Shown here in pieces: positions 1 through 7,803 of a stretch of DNA of 17,627 nt (positions are counted from its first letter, which is position 1; each line of letters starts with the position of its first letter). The notes beneath the pieces were generated by a model. It did no database searches and had not been told where the DNA came from. It saw only the letters and a program-made list of their open reading frames with translations. The DNA lies in NCBI GenBank assembly GCA_009911175.1, contig QXWX01000121.1, forward strand, positions 1-17,627, read 5' to 3'. The position numbers and the translations under genes are program-made. The DNA is from Lachnospiraceae bacterium. GTDB taxonomy: Bacteria; Bacillota_A; Clostridia; Lachnospirales; Lachnospiraceae.

Positions 1-39
1 CCTCCAATATTTTTCTTTATTGTACTTGAAATTTGGAGG
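1..39. repeat. Inverted repeat / hairpin at the left edge
   Basis: CCTCCAA at 1-7 pairs with TTGGAGG at 33-39. With T8 bulged, ATTT at 9-12 also pairs with AAAT at 29-32, giving about 11 base pairs around an AT-rich loop. It lies immediately upstream of the trpD remnant and does not look like trpD coding sequence: the trpD frame has a TGA stop at 27-29. It may be part of an inserted element or of a neighbouring sequence joined by rearrangement or assembly. Only 39 bases are visible, so its nature cannot be settled. Confidence 0.5.
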
Positions 40-41
40 AA

Positions 42-521
42 ATGCAAAAAAACTTTTCCGGTTTATCCGGGTTAGGCGTCTATGATAAAAAGCTGGTAGA
101 GCCTCTGGCAAGAGTCCTGGGAAATCTGGGAGTAGTCCGGGGTGTGGCAGTGTGCGGGGAAGACGGGCTGGATGAGATTACACTGACCGGAGAAACCGTC
201 GTGTGTGAGATCCGGTACGGCGAGATTACCCGGTATACCATCACGCCGGAGCAGTTCGGACTGCGGCGCTGCAGCCTGGATGAGATGATCGGAGGAAATC
301 CGGAGGAGAATGCGCAGATCACCAGGGATATCCTGTCCGGAAAGGAAATGGGCGCGAAGCGGGATGTGATCTTGATGAATGCGGGAATGAGCCTGTATCT
401 GGGAATCGACGGCATCACGCTGGCGGAGGGGATCCAAAAAGCCGCGGAGCTGATCGACAGCGGGAAGGCATTGGCGAAGCTGGAAGAATTTGCGGCGGCA
501 ACGAAGGAATATGAGGTTTAA
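42..521 (+). pseudogene. trpD: Anthranilate phosphoribosyltransferase, C-terminal half only
   Basis: TrpD transfers phosphoribose from PRPP to anthranilate, the second committed step of tryptophan synthesis. From about base 72 the frame reads GVYDKKLVEPLARVL and then CGEDGLDEIT, GGNPEENA and a late RDVILMNAG segment. These are TrpD landmarks from the middle to the end of the protein. Full-length TrpD is about 340 residues; only about 150 are here. The glycine-rich PRPP loop and the N-terminal helical domain are absent. Upstream the frame is closed by TGA at 27-29. The ATG at 42 follows GGAGG by only two bases and starts with residues from a hairpin repeat (54-76), so it is not a credible native start. 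The gene is truncated by insertion, deletion or an assembly join. It sits 161 bases before trpC. If real, the cell would need another TrpD or be a tryptophan auxotroph. Confidence 0.8.
54..76 (+). repeat. 23-base hairpin repeat, copy 1 (at the trpD break)
   Basis: TTTT, then CCGG (58-61), loop TTTAT (62-66), CCGG (67-70), then GTTAGG. It matches 629-651 at 21 of 23 positions. Both differences lie in the stem and compensate: C59/G69 here is T634/A644 there. Its 3' end falls exactly where recognisable trpD sequence resumes. I saw no third copy in the window. Confidence 0.75.
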
Positions 522-628
522 ACCGAGCGATAGATCAATCTGCCGCACAGTATCAGATGATGCATACAGTCATATTAGGCACTTACGAACAATTTCTTGC
601 ACAAAATGGCAAAATTCTCGTATCGTGT

Positions 629-651
629 TTTTCTGGTTTATCCAGGTTAGG
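629..651 (+). repeat. 23-base hairpin repeat, copy 2 (trpC leader)
   Basis: TTTT, then CTGG (633-636), loop TTTAT (637-641), CCAG (642-645), then GTTAGG. It is the second copy of the element at 54-76, with a compensated T-A pair in place of C-G. It lies in the 161-base trpD-trpC gap, 31 bases before the trpC start. The rest of that gap (522-628) shows no gene and no other clear structure. It is followed by neither a T-run nor a stop signal, so it is not an intrinsic terminator. Confidence 0.75.
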
Positions 652-682
652 AAATATGCTTGTACAGGAAGGGGAACGGATC

Positions 683-1510
683 ATGATTTTAGATGAGATT
701 GCAGAGTCCGCAAAAAAACGCGTTGCGGAACAGAAGAAAAAAATACCGTTTGAAACGATCAGGAAAGCTGCGGAAGAAAAAGCAGAGGCTGAGCGGGAAA
801 GCGGAAAAAACGGATTTGAATTTCCATTGGAAAAGGCGTTGCGCGGGAAGGAGATTTCCTTTATCTGCGAGGTGAAAAAGGCGTCACCCTCCAAGGGTGT
901 GATTGCGGAGGATTTCCCTTATCTGGAGATTGCGGAAGAATATGAACGGGCGGGGGCGGCAGCCATCTCCTGCCTGACGGAGCCGGAATATTTCCTCGGA
1001 CGGGACCGGTATCTGGAGGAGATTGCCGGGAAGGTGAGGATTCCGGTGCTGCGGAAGGATTTTACGGTTGATGCCTATCAGATCTATGAGGCAAAGGTGC
1101 TGGGGGCGAGCGCGATCCTTCTGATCTGTTCTATCCTCAGTGATGAGCAGCTGAGGGAGTATATCCGGATCGCGGACGGTCTGGGGCTTTCGGCGCTGGT
1201 GGAAGCACACGATGAACAGGAGATCCGCCGGGCGCTGTCCTGCGGAGCAAGGATCCTTGGAGTGAACAACCGGAACCTGAAGGACTTCACAGTGAATGTG
1301 GAGAACAGCCTGAATCTGCGGAAGCATGTTCCGGAGGAGATCATTTTTGTGGCAGAGAGCGGTATCCGCACGGCGGAGGATATTGAAGGGCTGCGGCAGG
1401 GGAATGTGCAGGCCGTGCTGATCGGGGAGACGCTGATGCGGTGCGAGGATAAAAAGGCGATGCTGGCAGAATTGCGGGGAGATGGAAGAAGGAAGCCGAA
1501 TGGAAAGTGA
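683..1510 (+). CDS. trpC: Indole-3-glycerol-phosphate synthase
   Basis: The enzyme closes the ring of CdRP with decarboxylation to give indole-3-glycerol phosphate in the cytoplasm. The 275-residue product is close to the family's usual 255-270 and is a complete TIM barrel. Visible landmarks are the N-terminal helix starting ILDEIAESAKKRV, CEVKKASPSKG with Glu63 and Lys65, LRKDF with Lys125, LVEAH with Glu174, GVNNRNL around 193-199 and AESGI around 224-228. These match the known substrate-binding and catalytic positions. The ATG at 683 is preceded by AGGAAGGGG at about the right distance and begins with the typical family N-terminus. The open frame continues upstream to 557, but that part encodes the hairpin repeat and is not TrpC-like. 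It is followed by a 116-base gap to trpF in which I see nothing. Confidence 0.95.
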   Translation: MILDEIAESAKKRVAEQKKKIPFETIRKAAEEKAEAERESGKNGFEFPLEKALRGKEISFICEVKKASPSKGVIAEDFPYLEIAEEYERAGAAAISCLTEPEYFLGRDRYLEEIAGKVRIPVLRKDFTVDAYQIYEAKVLGASAILLICSILSDEQLREYIRIADGLGLSALVEAHDEQEIRRALSCGARILGVNNRNLKDFTVNVENSLNLRKHVPEEIIFVAESGIRTAEDIEGLRQGNVQAVLIGETLMRCEDKKAMLAELRGDGRRKPNGK

Positions 1511-1626
1511 AGCAGTCAGAAAATCAGCAGATGAGGATGCCGCTTCAAGAATAACGGCACAGAGGAATCAGAAGAGTTCGTATATGATGAAGGAATTTGA
1601 GACTGGATTCGGAAAGGAAAAAACTG

Positions 1627-2277
1627 ATGGTCAAGATAAAAATCTGTGGGCTGAAAACGATGGAGGACATCCGTATGGTGAACCGTCAGAAACCGGACTT
1701 TGCAGGATTTGTATTTGCGGGGAGCAAGCGGCGGATCACGCCGGAGCAGGCGGCGGAGATGAAAAGGGAATTGCTGCCGGAGATTCGGAGCGTGGGGGTC
1801 TTTGTCAATGAGGATCCGGAGCGGATCGCCGGGCTGACGGAAGGCGGCGTACTGGATTATATACAGCTTCACGGGGATGAGGACGCAGAGGAGATCCGGC
1901 GGATCAAGGACAGGACAGGGAAGCCGGTCATAAAGGCTGTCCGGGTGAGAAGCCGGGAGGATATCCTGCAGGCGGAAAAGCTGCCCTGTGAATATCTGCT
2001 TCTGGATACTTACAAGGCAGGGGAATACGGAGGCAGCGGAGAGAGTTTTTGCTGGGAGATGATCCCGGAGCTGGAGAAGCCCTTCTTCCTGGCCGGCGGA
2101 CTGAATGAAGAAAATATTGCAGAAGCTTTAAAAACCTGCCGTCCGTGGGCTGTGGATGTGAGCAGCTCTGTGGAAACGGACGGAAGGAAAGATGAGGAGA
2201 AGGTGCGGCGCTTTATGAGAGCCGTGAGATTGGAAAAATATGCAGGAGAGAGAGGATTCGAATATGAGCAGCAGTGA
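1627..2277 (+). CDS. trpF: Phosphoribosylanthranilate isomerase
   Basis: The enzyme performs the Amadori rearrangement of PRA to CdRP, the step between TrpD and TrpC. The 216-residue product is a typical free-standing TrpF. It starts [10 protein letters not shown] with the general-base Cys7, has PDFAGFVF around 23-30, the GVFVNE strand near 57-62, QLHGDE near 80-85 and [15 protein letters not shown] with the general-acid Asp127. FLAGGL and AVDVSSSVE near the C-terminus form the phosphate-binding end. ATG 1627 is chosen over an upstream TTG at 1597 because GGAAAGG precedes it at 9-10 bases and the family begins with KIKICG. Its last 14 bases overlap the start of trpB, which suggests translational coupling. 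Confidence 0.95.
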   Translation: MVKIKICGLKTMEDIRMVNRQKPDFAGFVFAGSKRRITPEQAAEMKRELLPEIRSVGVFVNEDPERIAGLTEGGVLDYIQLHGDEDAEEIRRIKDRTGKPVIKAVRVRSREDILQAEKLPCEYLLLDTYKAGEYGGSGESFCWEMIPELEKPFFLAGGLNEENIAEALKTCRPWAVDVSSSVETDGRKDEEKVRRFMRAVRLEKYAGERGFEYEQQ

Positions 2278-3466
2278 AGCAAATCAGAAAGGCAGATACG
2301 GTCAGTACGGCGGTCAATATATCCCGGAAACACTGATGAACGCAGTCCATGAACTGGAAGCGGCCTATGAGAAATATAGTCATGAGCCGGAGTTTATCAA
2401 GGAACTGGATGATCTGATGAAGAACTACGCGGGACGCCCGTCATTGCTCTATTATGCGGAAAAAATGACAAGGGATCTGGGAGGCGCGAAGATCTACATC
2501 AAGCGGGAGGACTTAAACCATACCGGCTCCCATAAGATCAACAACGTCCTGGGCCAGGTGCTTCTGGCAAAAAAGATGGGAAAGACCAGGGTGATCGCGG
2601 AGACAGGGGCCGGCCAGCATGGAGTGGCTACAGCCACTGCGGCGGCTCTGATGGATATGGAATGCGAGATTTTTATGGGAAAGGAAGACACCGACCGGCA
2701 GGCATTGAACGTATACCGGATGGAACTGTTGGGAGCGAAGGTCCATGCGGTGACCAGCGGCACCCAGACCTTAAAAGATGCGGTCAACGAGACCATGCGG
2801 GAGTGGACGAAGCGGATGGATGATACCCTCTATGTGCTGGGTTCCGTGATGGGGCCTCATCCATTTCCTATGATCGTGCGGGACTTCCAGAAGATCATCG
2901 GGGAAGAGATCAAAGAGCAGCTTGCAGAGCGGGAGGGAAAGCTCCCGGATGCGGTGCTTGCCTGCGTGGGAGGCGGGAGCAATGCCATGGGAGCATTTTA
3001 TGAATTTATCCAATATCCCCAGGTGCAGCTGATCGGATGCGAGGCGGCGGGACTGGGCATTGATACAGAGAAACATGCGGCAGCCATTGCGAAAGGGAGC
3101 ACAGGAGTATTTCACGGCATGAAATCCATTTTCTGCCAGGACGAATACGGACAGATCGCCCCGGTTTATTCCATTTCCGCAGGGCTGGACTATCCGGGGA
3201 TCGGGCCGGAGCACGCAAGGCTGGCTGAAACGAAGCGGGCCGAATATGTTCCGGTGACGGACGAGGAGGCAGTGCGGGCATTTGAATACCTGTCCCGGAC
3301 AGAAGGCATCATCCCGGCGGTAGAGAGCGCCCATGCGGTGGCCCATGCCATGAAGCTGGCACCCACGATGGGAAAGGATCAGATCATCGTCATCAACCTG
3401 TCCGGCCGGGGGGACAAGGATGTGGCGGCAATTGCAAGATACAGGGGGGTAGAGATTTATGAGTAG
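2264..3466 (+). CDS. trpB: Tryptophan synthase beta chain
   Basis: TrpB condenses indole with serine using pyridoxal phosphate and forms the alpha2-beta2 complex with TrpA. The 400-residue product has the full family layout: [16 protein letters not shown] at the N-terminus, HTGSHKINN with the PLP lysine Lys91, AETGAGQHG with catalytic Glu113, GGGSN at 236-240 binding the PLP phosphate, and NLSGRGDKD near the end. The combination of [10 protein letters not shown] and GAGQHG places it in the classical TrpB1 type that pairs with TrpA, not the TrpB2 type. ATG 2264 is preferred over ATG 2240 because a GAGAGAGG site lies 8 bases upstream. It overlaps the end of trpF by 14 bases and the start of trpA by 8. 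Confidence 0.97.
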   Translation: MSSSEANQKGRYGQYGGQYIPETLMNAVHELEAAYEKYSHEPEFIKELDDLMKNYAGRPSLLYYAEKMTRDLGGAKIYIKREDLNHTGSHKINNVLGQVLLAKKMGKTRVIAETGAGQHGVATATAAALMDMECEIFMGKEDTDRQALNVYRMELLGAKVHAVTSGTQTLKDAVNETMREWTKRMDDTLYVLGSVMGPHPFPMIVRDFQKIIGEEIKEQLAEREGKLPDAVLACVGGGSNAMGAFYEFIQYPQVQLIGCEAAGLGIDTEKHAAAIAKGSTGVFHGMKSIFCQDEYGQIAPVYSISAGLDYPGIGPEHARLAETKRAEYVPVTDEEAVRAFEYLSRTEGIIPAVESAHAVAHAMKLAPTMGKDQIIVINLSGRGDKDVAAIARYRGVEIYE

Positions 3467-4241
3467 GATTGAAAACGCATTTCAGGGCCAAAAAGCATTT
3501 ATTCCGTTTGTGACGGGCGGGGATCCCACACTTGACATTACAGAGCAGCTTTTGTATGCTATGGAGGAGGCAGGAGCAGATCTGATCGAGATCGGAATTC
3601 CATTTTCCGACCCCATCGCAGAGGGCGTGGTGATCCAGGAGGCAAATAAACGTGCACTTTCGGCAGGGTGCACCACGGATAAGCTGTTCGATATGGTAAA
3701 GCGGGCAAGGCAGAGGGTGACGGTGCCCATGGTATTTCTCACCTATCTGAATCCCATTTATACCTACGGAAAAGAGCGGTTTATGAAGAGCTGCAGGGAG
3801 TGCGGGGCCGACGGCATCATTGTACCGGATATGCCCTTTGAGGAGAAGGGGGAGCTTTTGGAAGTCTGTGAAGAATACGGCGTGGATATCATTTCCCTGA
3901 TCGCGCCCACTTCAAAGGAACGGATCCGGATGATCGCCGGGGAAGCGAAGGGATATATTTACTGCGTGTCCTCTCTGGGCGTGACGGGAGTGCGCAGCGA
4001 GATCAAGACCGATATCGCCGGGATGGTAAAGCTGGTGAGAGAGACCACAAAGGTTCCCTGTGCGGTGGGATTCGGCATTTCCACTCCGGAGCAGGCCCGG
4101 AAGATGGCGGAGGTGTCCGACGGGGCGATCGTAGGAAGTGCGATCGTAAAGATCGTAGCACAGTATGGGAAGGACTGCGTGCCTTATGTAGCAGAATATG
4201 TGAGAACGATGAAAGCTTCCTGCTTACAGGCAGGTCGGTAA
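3459..4241 (+). CDS. trpA: Tryptophan synthase alpha chain
   Basis: TrpA cleaves indole-3-glycerol phosphate to indole, which is channelled to TrpB. The 260-residue TIM barrel carries [10 protein letters not shown] at the N-terminus, [10 protein letters not shown] with catalytic Glu44 (Glu49 in Salmonella), PDMPFEE in the loop region, [11 protein letters not shown] with the phosphate-binding segment, and VGFGIST and GAIVGSAIV near the end. The second catalytic acid (Asp60 in Salmonella, in LADG) is Glu55 here, in PIAEG. My recollection is that clostridial TrpA often carries this conservative change, but I could not check it. It is the last trp gene. There is no clear terminator in the 103 bases before the next gene, so read-through into the aldo/keto reductase is possible. 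Confidence 0.96.
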   Translation: MSRIENAFQGQKAFIPFVTGGDPTLDITEQLLYAMEEAGADLIEIGIPFSDPIAEGVVIQEANKRALSAGCTTDKLFDMVKRARQRVTVPMVFLTYLNPIYTYGKERFMKSCRECGADGIIVPDMPFEEKGELLEVCEEYGVDIISLIAPTSKERIRMIAGEAKGYIYCVSSLGVTGVRSEIKTDIAGMVKLVRETTKVPCAVGFGISTPEQARKMAEVSDGAIVGSAIVKIVAQYGKDCVPYVAEYVRTMKASCLQAGR

Positions 4242-4344
4242 GGAACTGCAGAAAATAACCTGAACAGATTGCGCAGGATAGATTCTGAGTGTCCGCATAT
4301 AGGATCCGTTGTATCAAGCAGGAGGCGTTGAAAGGAGTGCTGTC

Positions 4345-5301
4345 GTGAAGTATGTAGAAATCCCTTATGTGAAGAAGAAGGTCTCCCGCATTTTGTACGG
4401 AACCGCCGCGCCGCCGTTTATGCAGGGCGGGGACGGGAACGACCTGCTAGACGCCATGTATGCCCTGGGAATCAATACATTTGATTCGGCGCGGGTGTAC
4501 GGCGGGGCGGAAACGTCTTTGGGAAAATGGATAGAGGAGCGGAAGATGCGGGATAAGGTTGTCATCCTTTCCAAATGCGCCCACCCGGATCCGTCCGGAA
4601 GAAAACGGGTCAATGAAAAGGAAATCCGGGAAGATTACGCAGTGTCCGCCGGGGAGCTTCGGACGGATTATATCGATATCTATCTGCTGCACCGGGACGA
4701 CCCGGAGGTACCTGTGGGAGAGATTGTGGAACTCCTCAATGCCATGCATGAGGAAGGCAAGATCGGTGCGTTCGGAGGTTCCAACTGGACTCACCGGAGG
4801 ATTGCTGAGGCGAATGCATATGCCAAAGAGCACCATCTGATCCCGTTTACTGTATCCAGCCCGCATTTCAGCCTGGCGGAGCAGGTTCAGGATCCATGGG
4901 GAGGCGGCTGTGTGACCATCTCCGGTCCTTCCAACGGGGCCGCGAGGGAATGGTACCGGAGCCAGGGGATGCCGGTGATTGCCTATTCCAGCTTGTCCCA
5001 CGGGTTTTTATCCGGAAGGGTGAAGAGCGGGGAACGCGAAAAAGCAGGCCAGATCCTGGATGAATTTGCCATGAAGGGGTATGGCTGTGCGGATAACTTT
5101 GAACGGCTGCGCAGATGCGAGGAACTGGCGGAGAAAAAGCAGTGTACGGTGTCCCAGATCGCCATGGCATGGATCTTCCGGCAGGAGCTGAATATGCTGG
5201 CTGTCGTCAGCACGTCCAGTGCAGAGAGGATGCAGGCCAATATTGACGCCATGTCGATGAAAATGAGTGAGGAAGAGGCGGCGTATCTGGACCTGCTGTA
5301 A
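4345..5301 (+). CDS. Aldo/keto reductase
   Basis: This is a 318-residue NAD(P)H-dependent oxidoreductase of the aldo/keto reductase superfamily. The catalytic tetrad is visible: Asp47 and Tyr52 in FDSARVYGGAE, Lys77 in ILSKCAH and His116 in YLLHRDD. GGSNW near 155-159, the AYSSLSHGFLSG segment and the C-terminal VSTSSAERMQAN cofactor-binding region complete the barrel. The start is taken as GTG 4345, because AAAGGAG precedes it by 8 bases. An upstream TTG at 4309 lacks a site and adds non-family residues. The gene lies 103 bases after trpA without an evident terminator, so it may be a trp-operon passenger. The substrate cannot be inferred from sequence. Confidence 0.9.
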   Translation: MKYVEIPYVKKKVSRILYGTAAPPFMQGGDGNDLLDAMYALGINTFDSARVYGGAETSLGKWIEERKMRDKVVILSKCAHPDPSGRKRVNEKEIREDYAVSAGELRTDYIDIYLLHRDDPEVPVGEIVELLNAMHEEGKIGAFGGSNWTHRRIAEANAYAKEHHLIPFTVSSPHFSLAEQVQDPWGGGCVTISGPSNGAAREWYRSQGMPVIAYSSLSHGFLSGRVKSGEREKAGQILDEFAMKGYGCADNFERLRRCEELAEKKQCTVSQIAMAWIFRQELNMLAVVSTSSAERMQANIDAMSMKMSEEEAAYLDLL

Positions 5302-5374
5302 TAATCGGAAGGGGAAGGATCATATAAAAATAAAAAAAGATTAAAATATATCTAAAAAAAGCATGAATTGATCA

Positions 5375-5403
5375 TTGCAAAACTATTTTGCAGGGTGTAC
5401 AAT
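5375..5403 (+). promoter_or_regulatory. SigA-type promoter overlapping a palindrome
   Basis: A -35 box TTGCAA (5375-5380) and a -10 box TACAAT (5398-5403) are separated by exactly 17 bases. A perfect 7-base inverted repeat, TGCAAAA-CTA-TTTTGCA (5376-5392), covers the -35 and most of the spacer and is placed as an operator would be. No named regulator can be assigned from the sequence. It precedes the 172-residue protein and cstA by about 60 bases. The intervening leader has only a weak hairpin near 5424-5437. Confidence 0.6.
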
Positions 5404-5462
5404 AAAATACGATTTTTGCGTTGTCGCGTTAAGGCGATGATGCGGAAAAGGAGTAGGGATAT

Positions 5463-5981
5463 ATGACCGGTCAGGAATTTCTGGAAAAGGTCCTGGCTTC
5501 CTATGAGGAAGCGTTTGACATTACCCGTCCTTTTGACGCGGGCGGAGACATTTATGATGCGTATGCGGCATTCAATGTGACTAGCGCAAAGTATGTCCTT
5601 GTAGAAAAAGCGGAACTGTGGCGTGCCAGCTGCTATGAGCATACATTTTTTAAATGCTGTCCGTCCTTTGCGCCGGAGCTCCTGGATGGGTTCCGCCGTA
5701 AGATCGAGGAATATATTGAGCCGGAGATTGTGCGGCAGGGCAGGGCCTGTATGGAAAAAGACCATATGTATACCTTTATCACGGGAATTTTTATCTGTGA
5801 GGACACTGTTCAGAAGGAATGGAAAAAGCAGATTAAAACATTCCGGTTTTTTAAAAACTACCGTTTCGGGATCCGCGGATATTCGGAGGCAAGGCTTCTG
5901 GTATTTGACATGAAGAACAGAAAGGTCATGGGGAACCGGGCGGCAGGACAACTGGTAAAGGGGTACAAAAAGGCGTTCTGA
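5463..5981 (+). CDS. Conserved protein of unknown function upstream of cstA
   Basis: The 172-residue product has no signal peptide or membrane segment, so it is probably cytoplasmic. It starts with MTGQEFLEKVLASYEEAFDI and has a beta-rich middle with cysteines at 57, 65, 66, 96 and 112. It ends in a basic tail. ATG 5463 follows AAAGGAG by 8 bases. I do not recognise a characterised family. It resembles domain-of-unknown-function proteins seen in Clostridia, but I cannot name one firmly. It follows the promoter at 5375 and is separated by 49 bases from cstA on the same strand, so the two are probably cotranscribed. A role linked to the transporter is an inference from position only. Confidence 0.8.
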   Translation: MTGQEFLEKVLASYEEAFDITRPFDAGGDIYDAYAAFNVTSAKYVLVEKAELWRASCYEHTFFKCCPSFAPELLDGFRRKIEEYIEPEIVRQGRACMEKDHMYTFITGIFICEDTVQKEWKKQIKTFRFFKNYRFGIRGYSEARLLVFDMKNRKVMGNRAAGQLVKGYKKAF

Positions 5982-6030
5982 CGCGCGGCCGGATGTCCTT
6001 TGAGTATACAAAAAAATAGGAGTGATGATC

Positions 6031-7761
6031 ATGAATGCAGTAATTATTTTGCTGGCGGGGATTGTGGTCCTGATCGCGGCGTACGTTACATACGGAAAAT
6101 GGCTGGCAGAGCAGTGGGGCATCGACCCGGCGAAAAAGACCCCGTCCCACGAGCTGGCGGACGGAATGGACTATTGTCCGGCAAAGGCGCCTGTGCTGAT
6201 GGGGCATCATTTTTCCTCCATCGCAGGCGCGGGGCCGATCAACGGGCCGATCCAGGCGGCGGTGTTCGGATGGGCGCCGGTGCTTTTGTGGGTTCTGATC
6301 GGCGGTATCTTCTTTGGAGCGGTGCATGATTTCGGCGCGCTGTTTGCGTCTATCCGCAATAAAGGGCAGTCCATCGGTGAGGTGATTTCCGAGAGTATGG
6401 GGACTAAAGCGAAAAAGATATTCATTATCTTTTCCTACCTGACTTTGATCCTGGTGGTCGCGGCATTTGCTTCTATCGTGGCGAATACATTTATGGCAAC
6501 CTATACGGAAGCGGGAGAGGTGGATTACGCGGCATCCGCGGCAAATGCGTCTACGGCGATGATCTCGATTTTGTTCATTGTGATCTCTGTCGTATTTGGA
6601 ATCCTTGTATACCGCAGAAATGCGCCTCTGGCCGTATCCACGGCGGTAGGAGTTGCCGCGATCGTGGTCTGTATGGCGGTGGGACTGAATTTTCATCCCT
6701 TCTATCTGAGCAATAAAGTATGGATGGTCATTGTTGGGATCTATATCCTGGTGGCATCAGTGACTCCGGTATGGATCCTGCTCCAGCCGCGGGATTACCT
6801 GAGTTCGTTCCTGCTTTACTTTATGATGGGCGTTGCTGTGGTCGGTATTATCGGAGCAGGGCTCACCGGAAATGCATCCCTGGATATTCCGGCGTTTACC
6901 GGGTTTACGGATACCCTTGCGCCTACAGGCGCTTCCCTGGGAAATATGTTCCCGGCCCTGTTTATTACCATTGCCTGCGGGGCAATCTCAGGCTTCCATT
7001 CTCTGGTTGGCTCGGGAACCACTGCAAAACAGCTGGACAATGAGAAGGACGCGAGGCCAATTGCCTACGGAGGAATGCTGATCGAATGCGCGCTTGCGCT
7101 GATCTCCCTGTGTGCGGTAGGCTATGTGTGGCAGCGTTATTCCGGCGGAGAACTGGTCGTTCCGACCAATGTATTTGCCACGGGAATCTCGGAGATGTGT
7201 GCGACAATCCCGTTTTTGAAAGGCGCCCAGAGCGTGATCTTCTCCATGCTGGTGCTGGCGGTGTCCGCGTTCTGCCTGACCTCCCTGGATACGGCGACCC
7301 GTCTGGCCCGCTATATGTTCCAGGAATTCTGGCTGGATCCCGGAGAGGATATCAAGCAGGCAGAAGGCTATAAGAAGATCCTGACCAATCCTTATGTGGC
7401 TACGGCCATTACAGTGGTGCTCGGCGTAGCGCTGGGAATGACAGGTTACGCGAATGTATGGCCGCTGTTCGGCGCCGCGAATCAGCTGCTGGCGGCTCTT
7501 GGCCTGATGGCAGTCGCGACCTGGCTGGGCAAAATGGGCAAGAACAACAAAATGTTTTTTATCCCGATGGCATTTATGCTGATCGTGACGATCACATCCC
7601 TGTGTCAGACCATTCTGAAGAATTTTGGAAATGTGACGGCAGGAGCGGATCCGATGTGGAGCGCAATCCGGCTTGTGATCAGTATCCTGCTGGTGGCACT
7701 GGCGATCGTAATCGCAGTGGACAGTGTGAAGACGCTGGCAGAGCAGGGGAAGAAAAAATGA
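6031..7761 (+). CDS. cstA: CstA-family carbon starvation / pyruvate or peptide transporter
   Basis: This is a polytopic inner-membrane transporter of 576 residues with many hydrophobic helices. Family landmarks are DGMDYCPAKAPVLMGHHFS and AGAGPINGPIQA near the N-terminus, FGAVHDFGAL, SGFHSLVGSGTTAKQL in the middle, LTSLDTATRLARYMFQE, and WPLFGAANQLLAAL near the C-terminus. It is shorter than E. coli CstA (about 700 residues), as is usual in Clostridia. E. coli CstA and the related BtsT import pyruvate, and CstA has also been linked to peptide use. The substrate here is not fixed by sequence. ATG 6031 is chosen because AGGAG ends 8 bases upstream; GTG 6022 and ATG 6025 are too close to it. It ends at a terminator shared with the AraC-type gene. 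Confidence 0.93.
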   Translation: MNAVIILLAGIVVLIAAYVTYGKWLAEQWGIDPAKKTPSHELADGMDYCPAKAPVLMGHHFSSIAGAGPINGPIQAAVFGWAPVLLWVLIGGIFFGAVHDFGALFASIRNKGQSIGEVISESMGTKAKKIFIIFSYLTLILVVAAFASIVANTFMATYTEAGEVDYAASAANASTAMISILFIVISVVFGILVYRRNAPLAVSTAVGVAAIVVCMAVGLNFHPFYLSNKVWMVIVGIYILVASVTPVWILLQPRDYLSSFLLYFMMGVAVVGIIGAGLTGNASLDIPAFTGFTDTLAPTGASLGNMFPALFITIACGAISGFHSLVGSGTTAKQLDNEKDARPIAYGGMLIECALALISLCAVGYVWQRYSGGELVVPTNVFATGISEMCATIPFLKGAQSVIFSMLVLAVSAFCLTSLDTATRLARYMFQEFWLDPGEDIKQAEGYKKILTNPYVATAITVVLGVALGMTGYANVWPLFGAANQLLAALGLMAVATWLGKMGKNNKMFFIPMAFMLIVTITSLCQTILKNFGNVTAGADPMWSAIRLVISILLVALAIVIAVDSVKTLAEQGKKK

Positions 7762-7767
7762 TAGGAA

Positions 7768-7803
7768 GCCGTCCGGAAAGCAGACCCGGGCGGCAGTTTT
7801 ATT
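7768..7803 (+). terminator. Rho-independent terminator of cstA
   Basis: GCCGTCCGG (7768-7776) pairs with CCGGGCGGC (7786-7794) through nine pairs including one G-U, with a 9-base loop, followed by AGTTTTATTT. It lies 7 bases after the cstA stop and overlaps the end of the convergent AraC-type gene. On the minus strand the T-run is about 9 bases away, so termination in that direction would be weaker. Confidence 0.8.

Noticed and set aside
1..77. Group II intron or IS end at the trpD break
   Set aside because: No domain V-like hairpin, reverse transcriptase or transposase is visible in the 77 bases available, so a specific element cannot be claimed.
1482..1811. A 109-codon frame bridging trpC and trpF
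   Set aside because: It overlaps both genes in another frame and encodes no recognisable protein.
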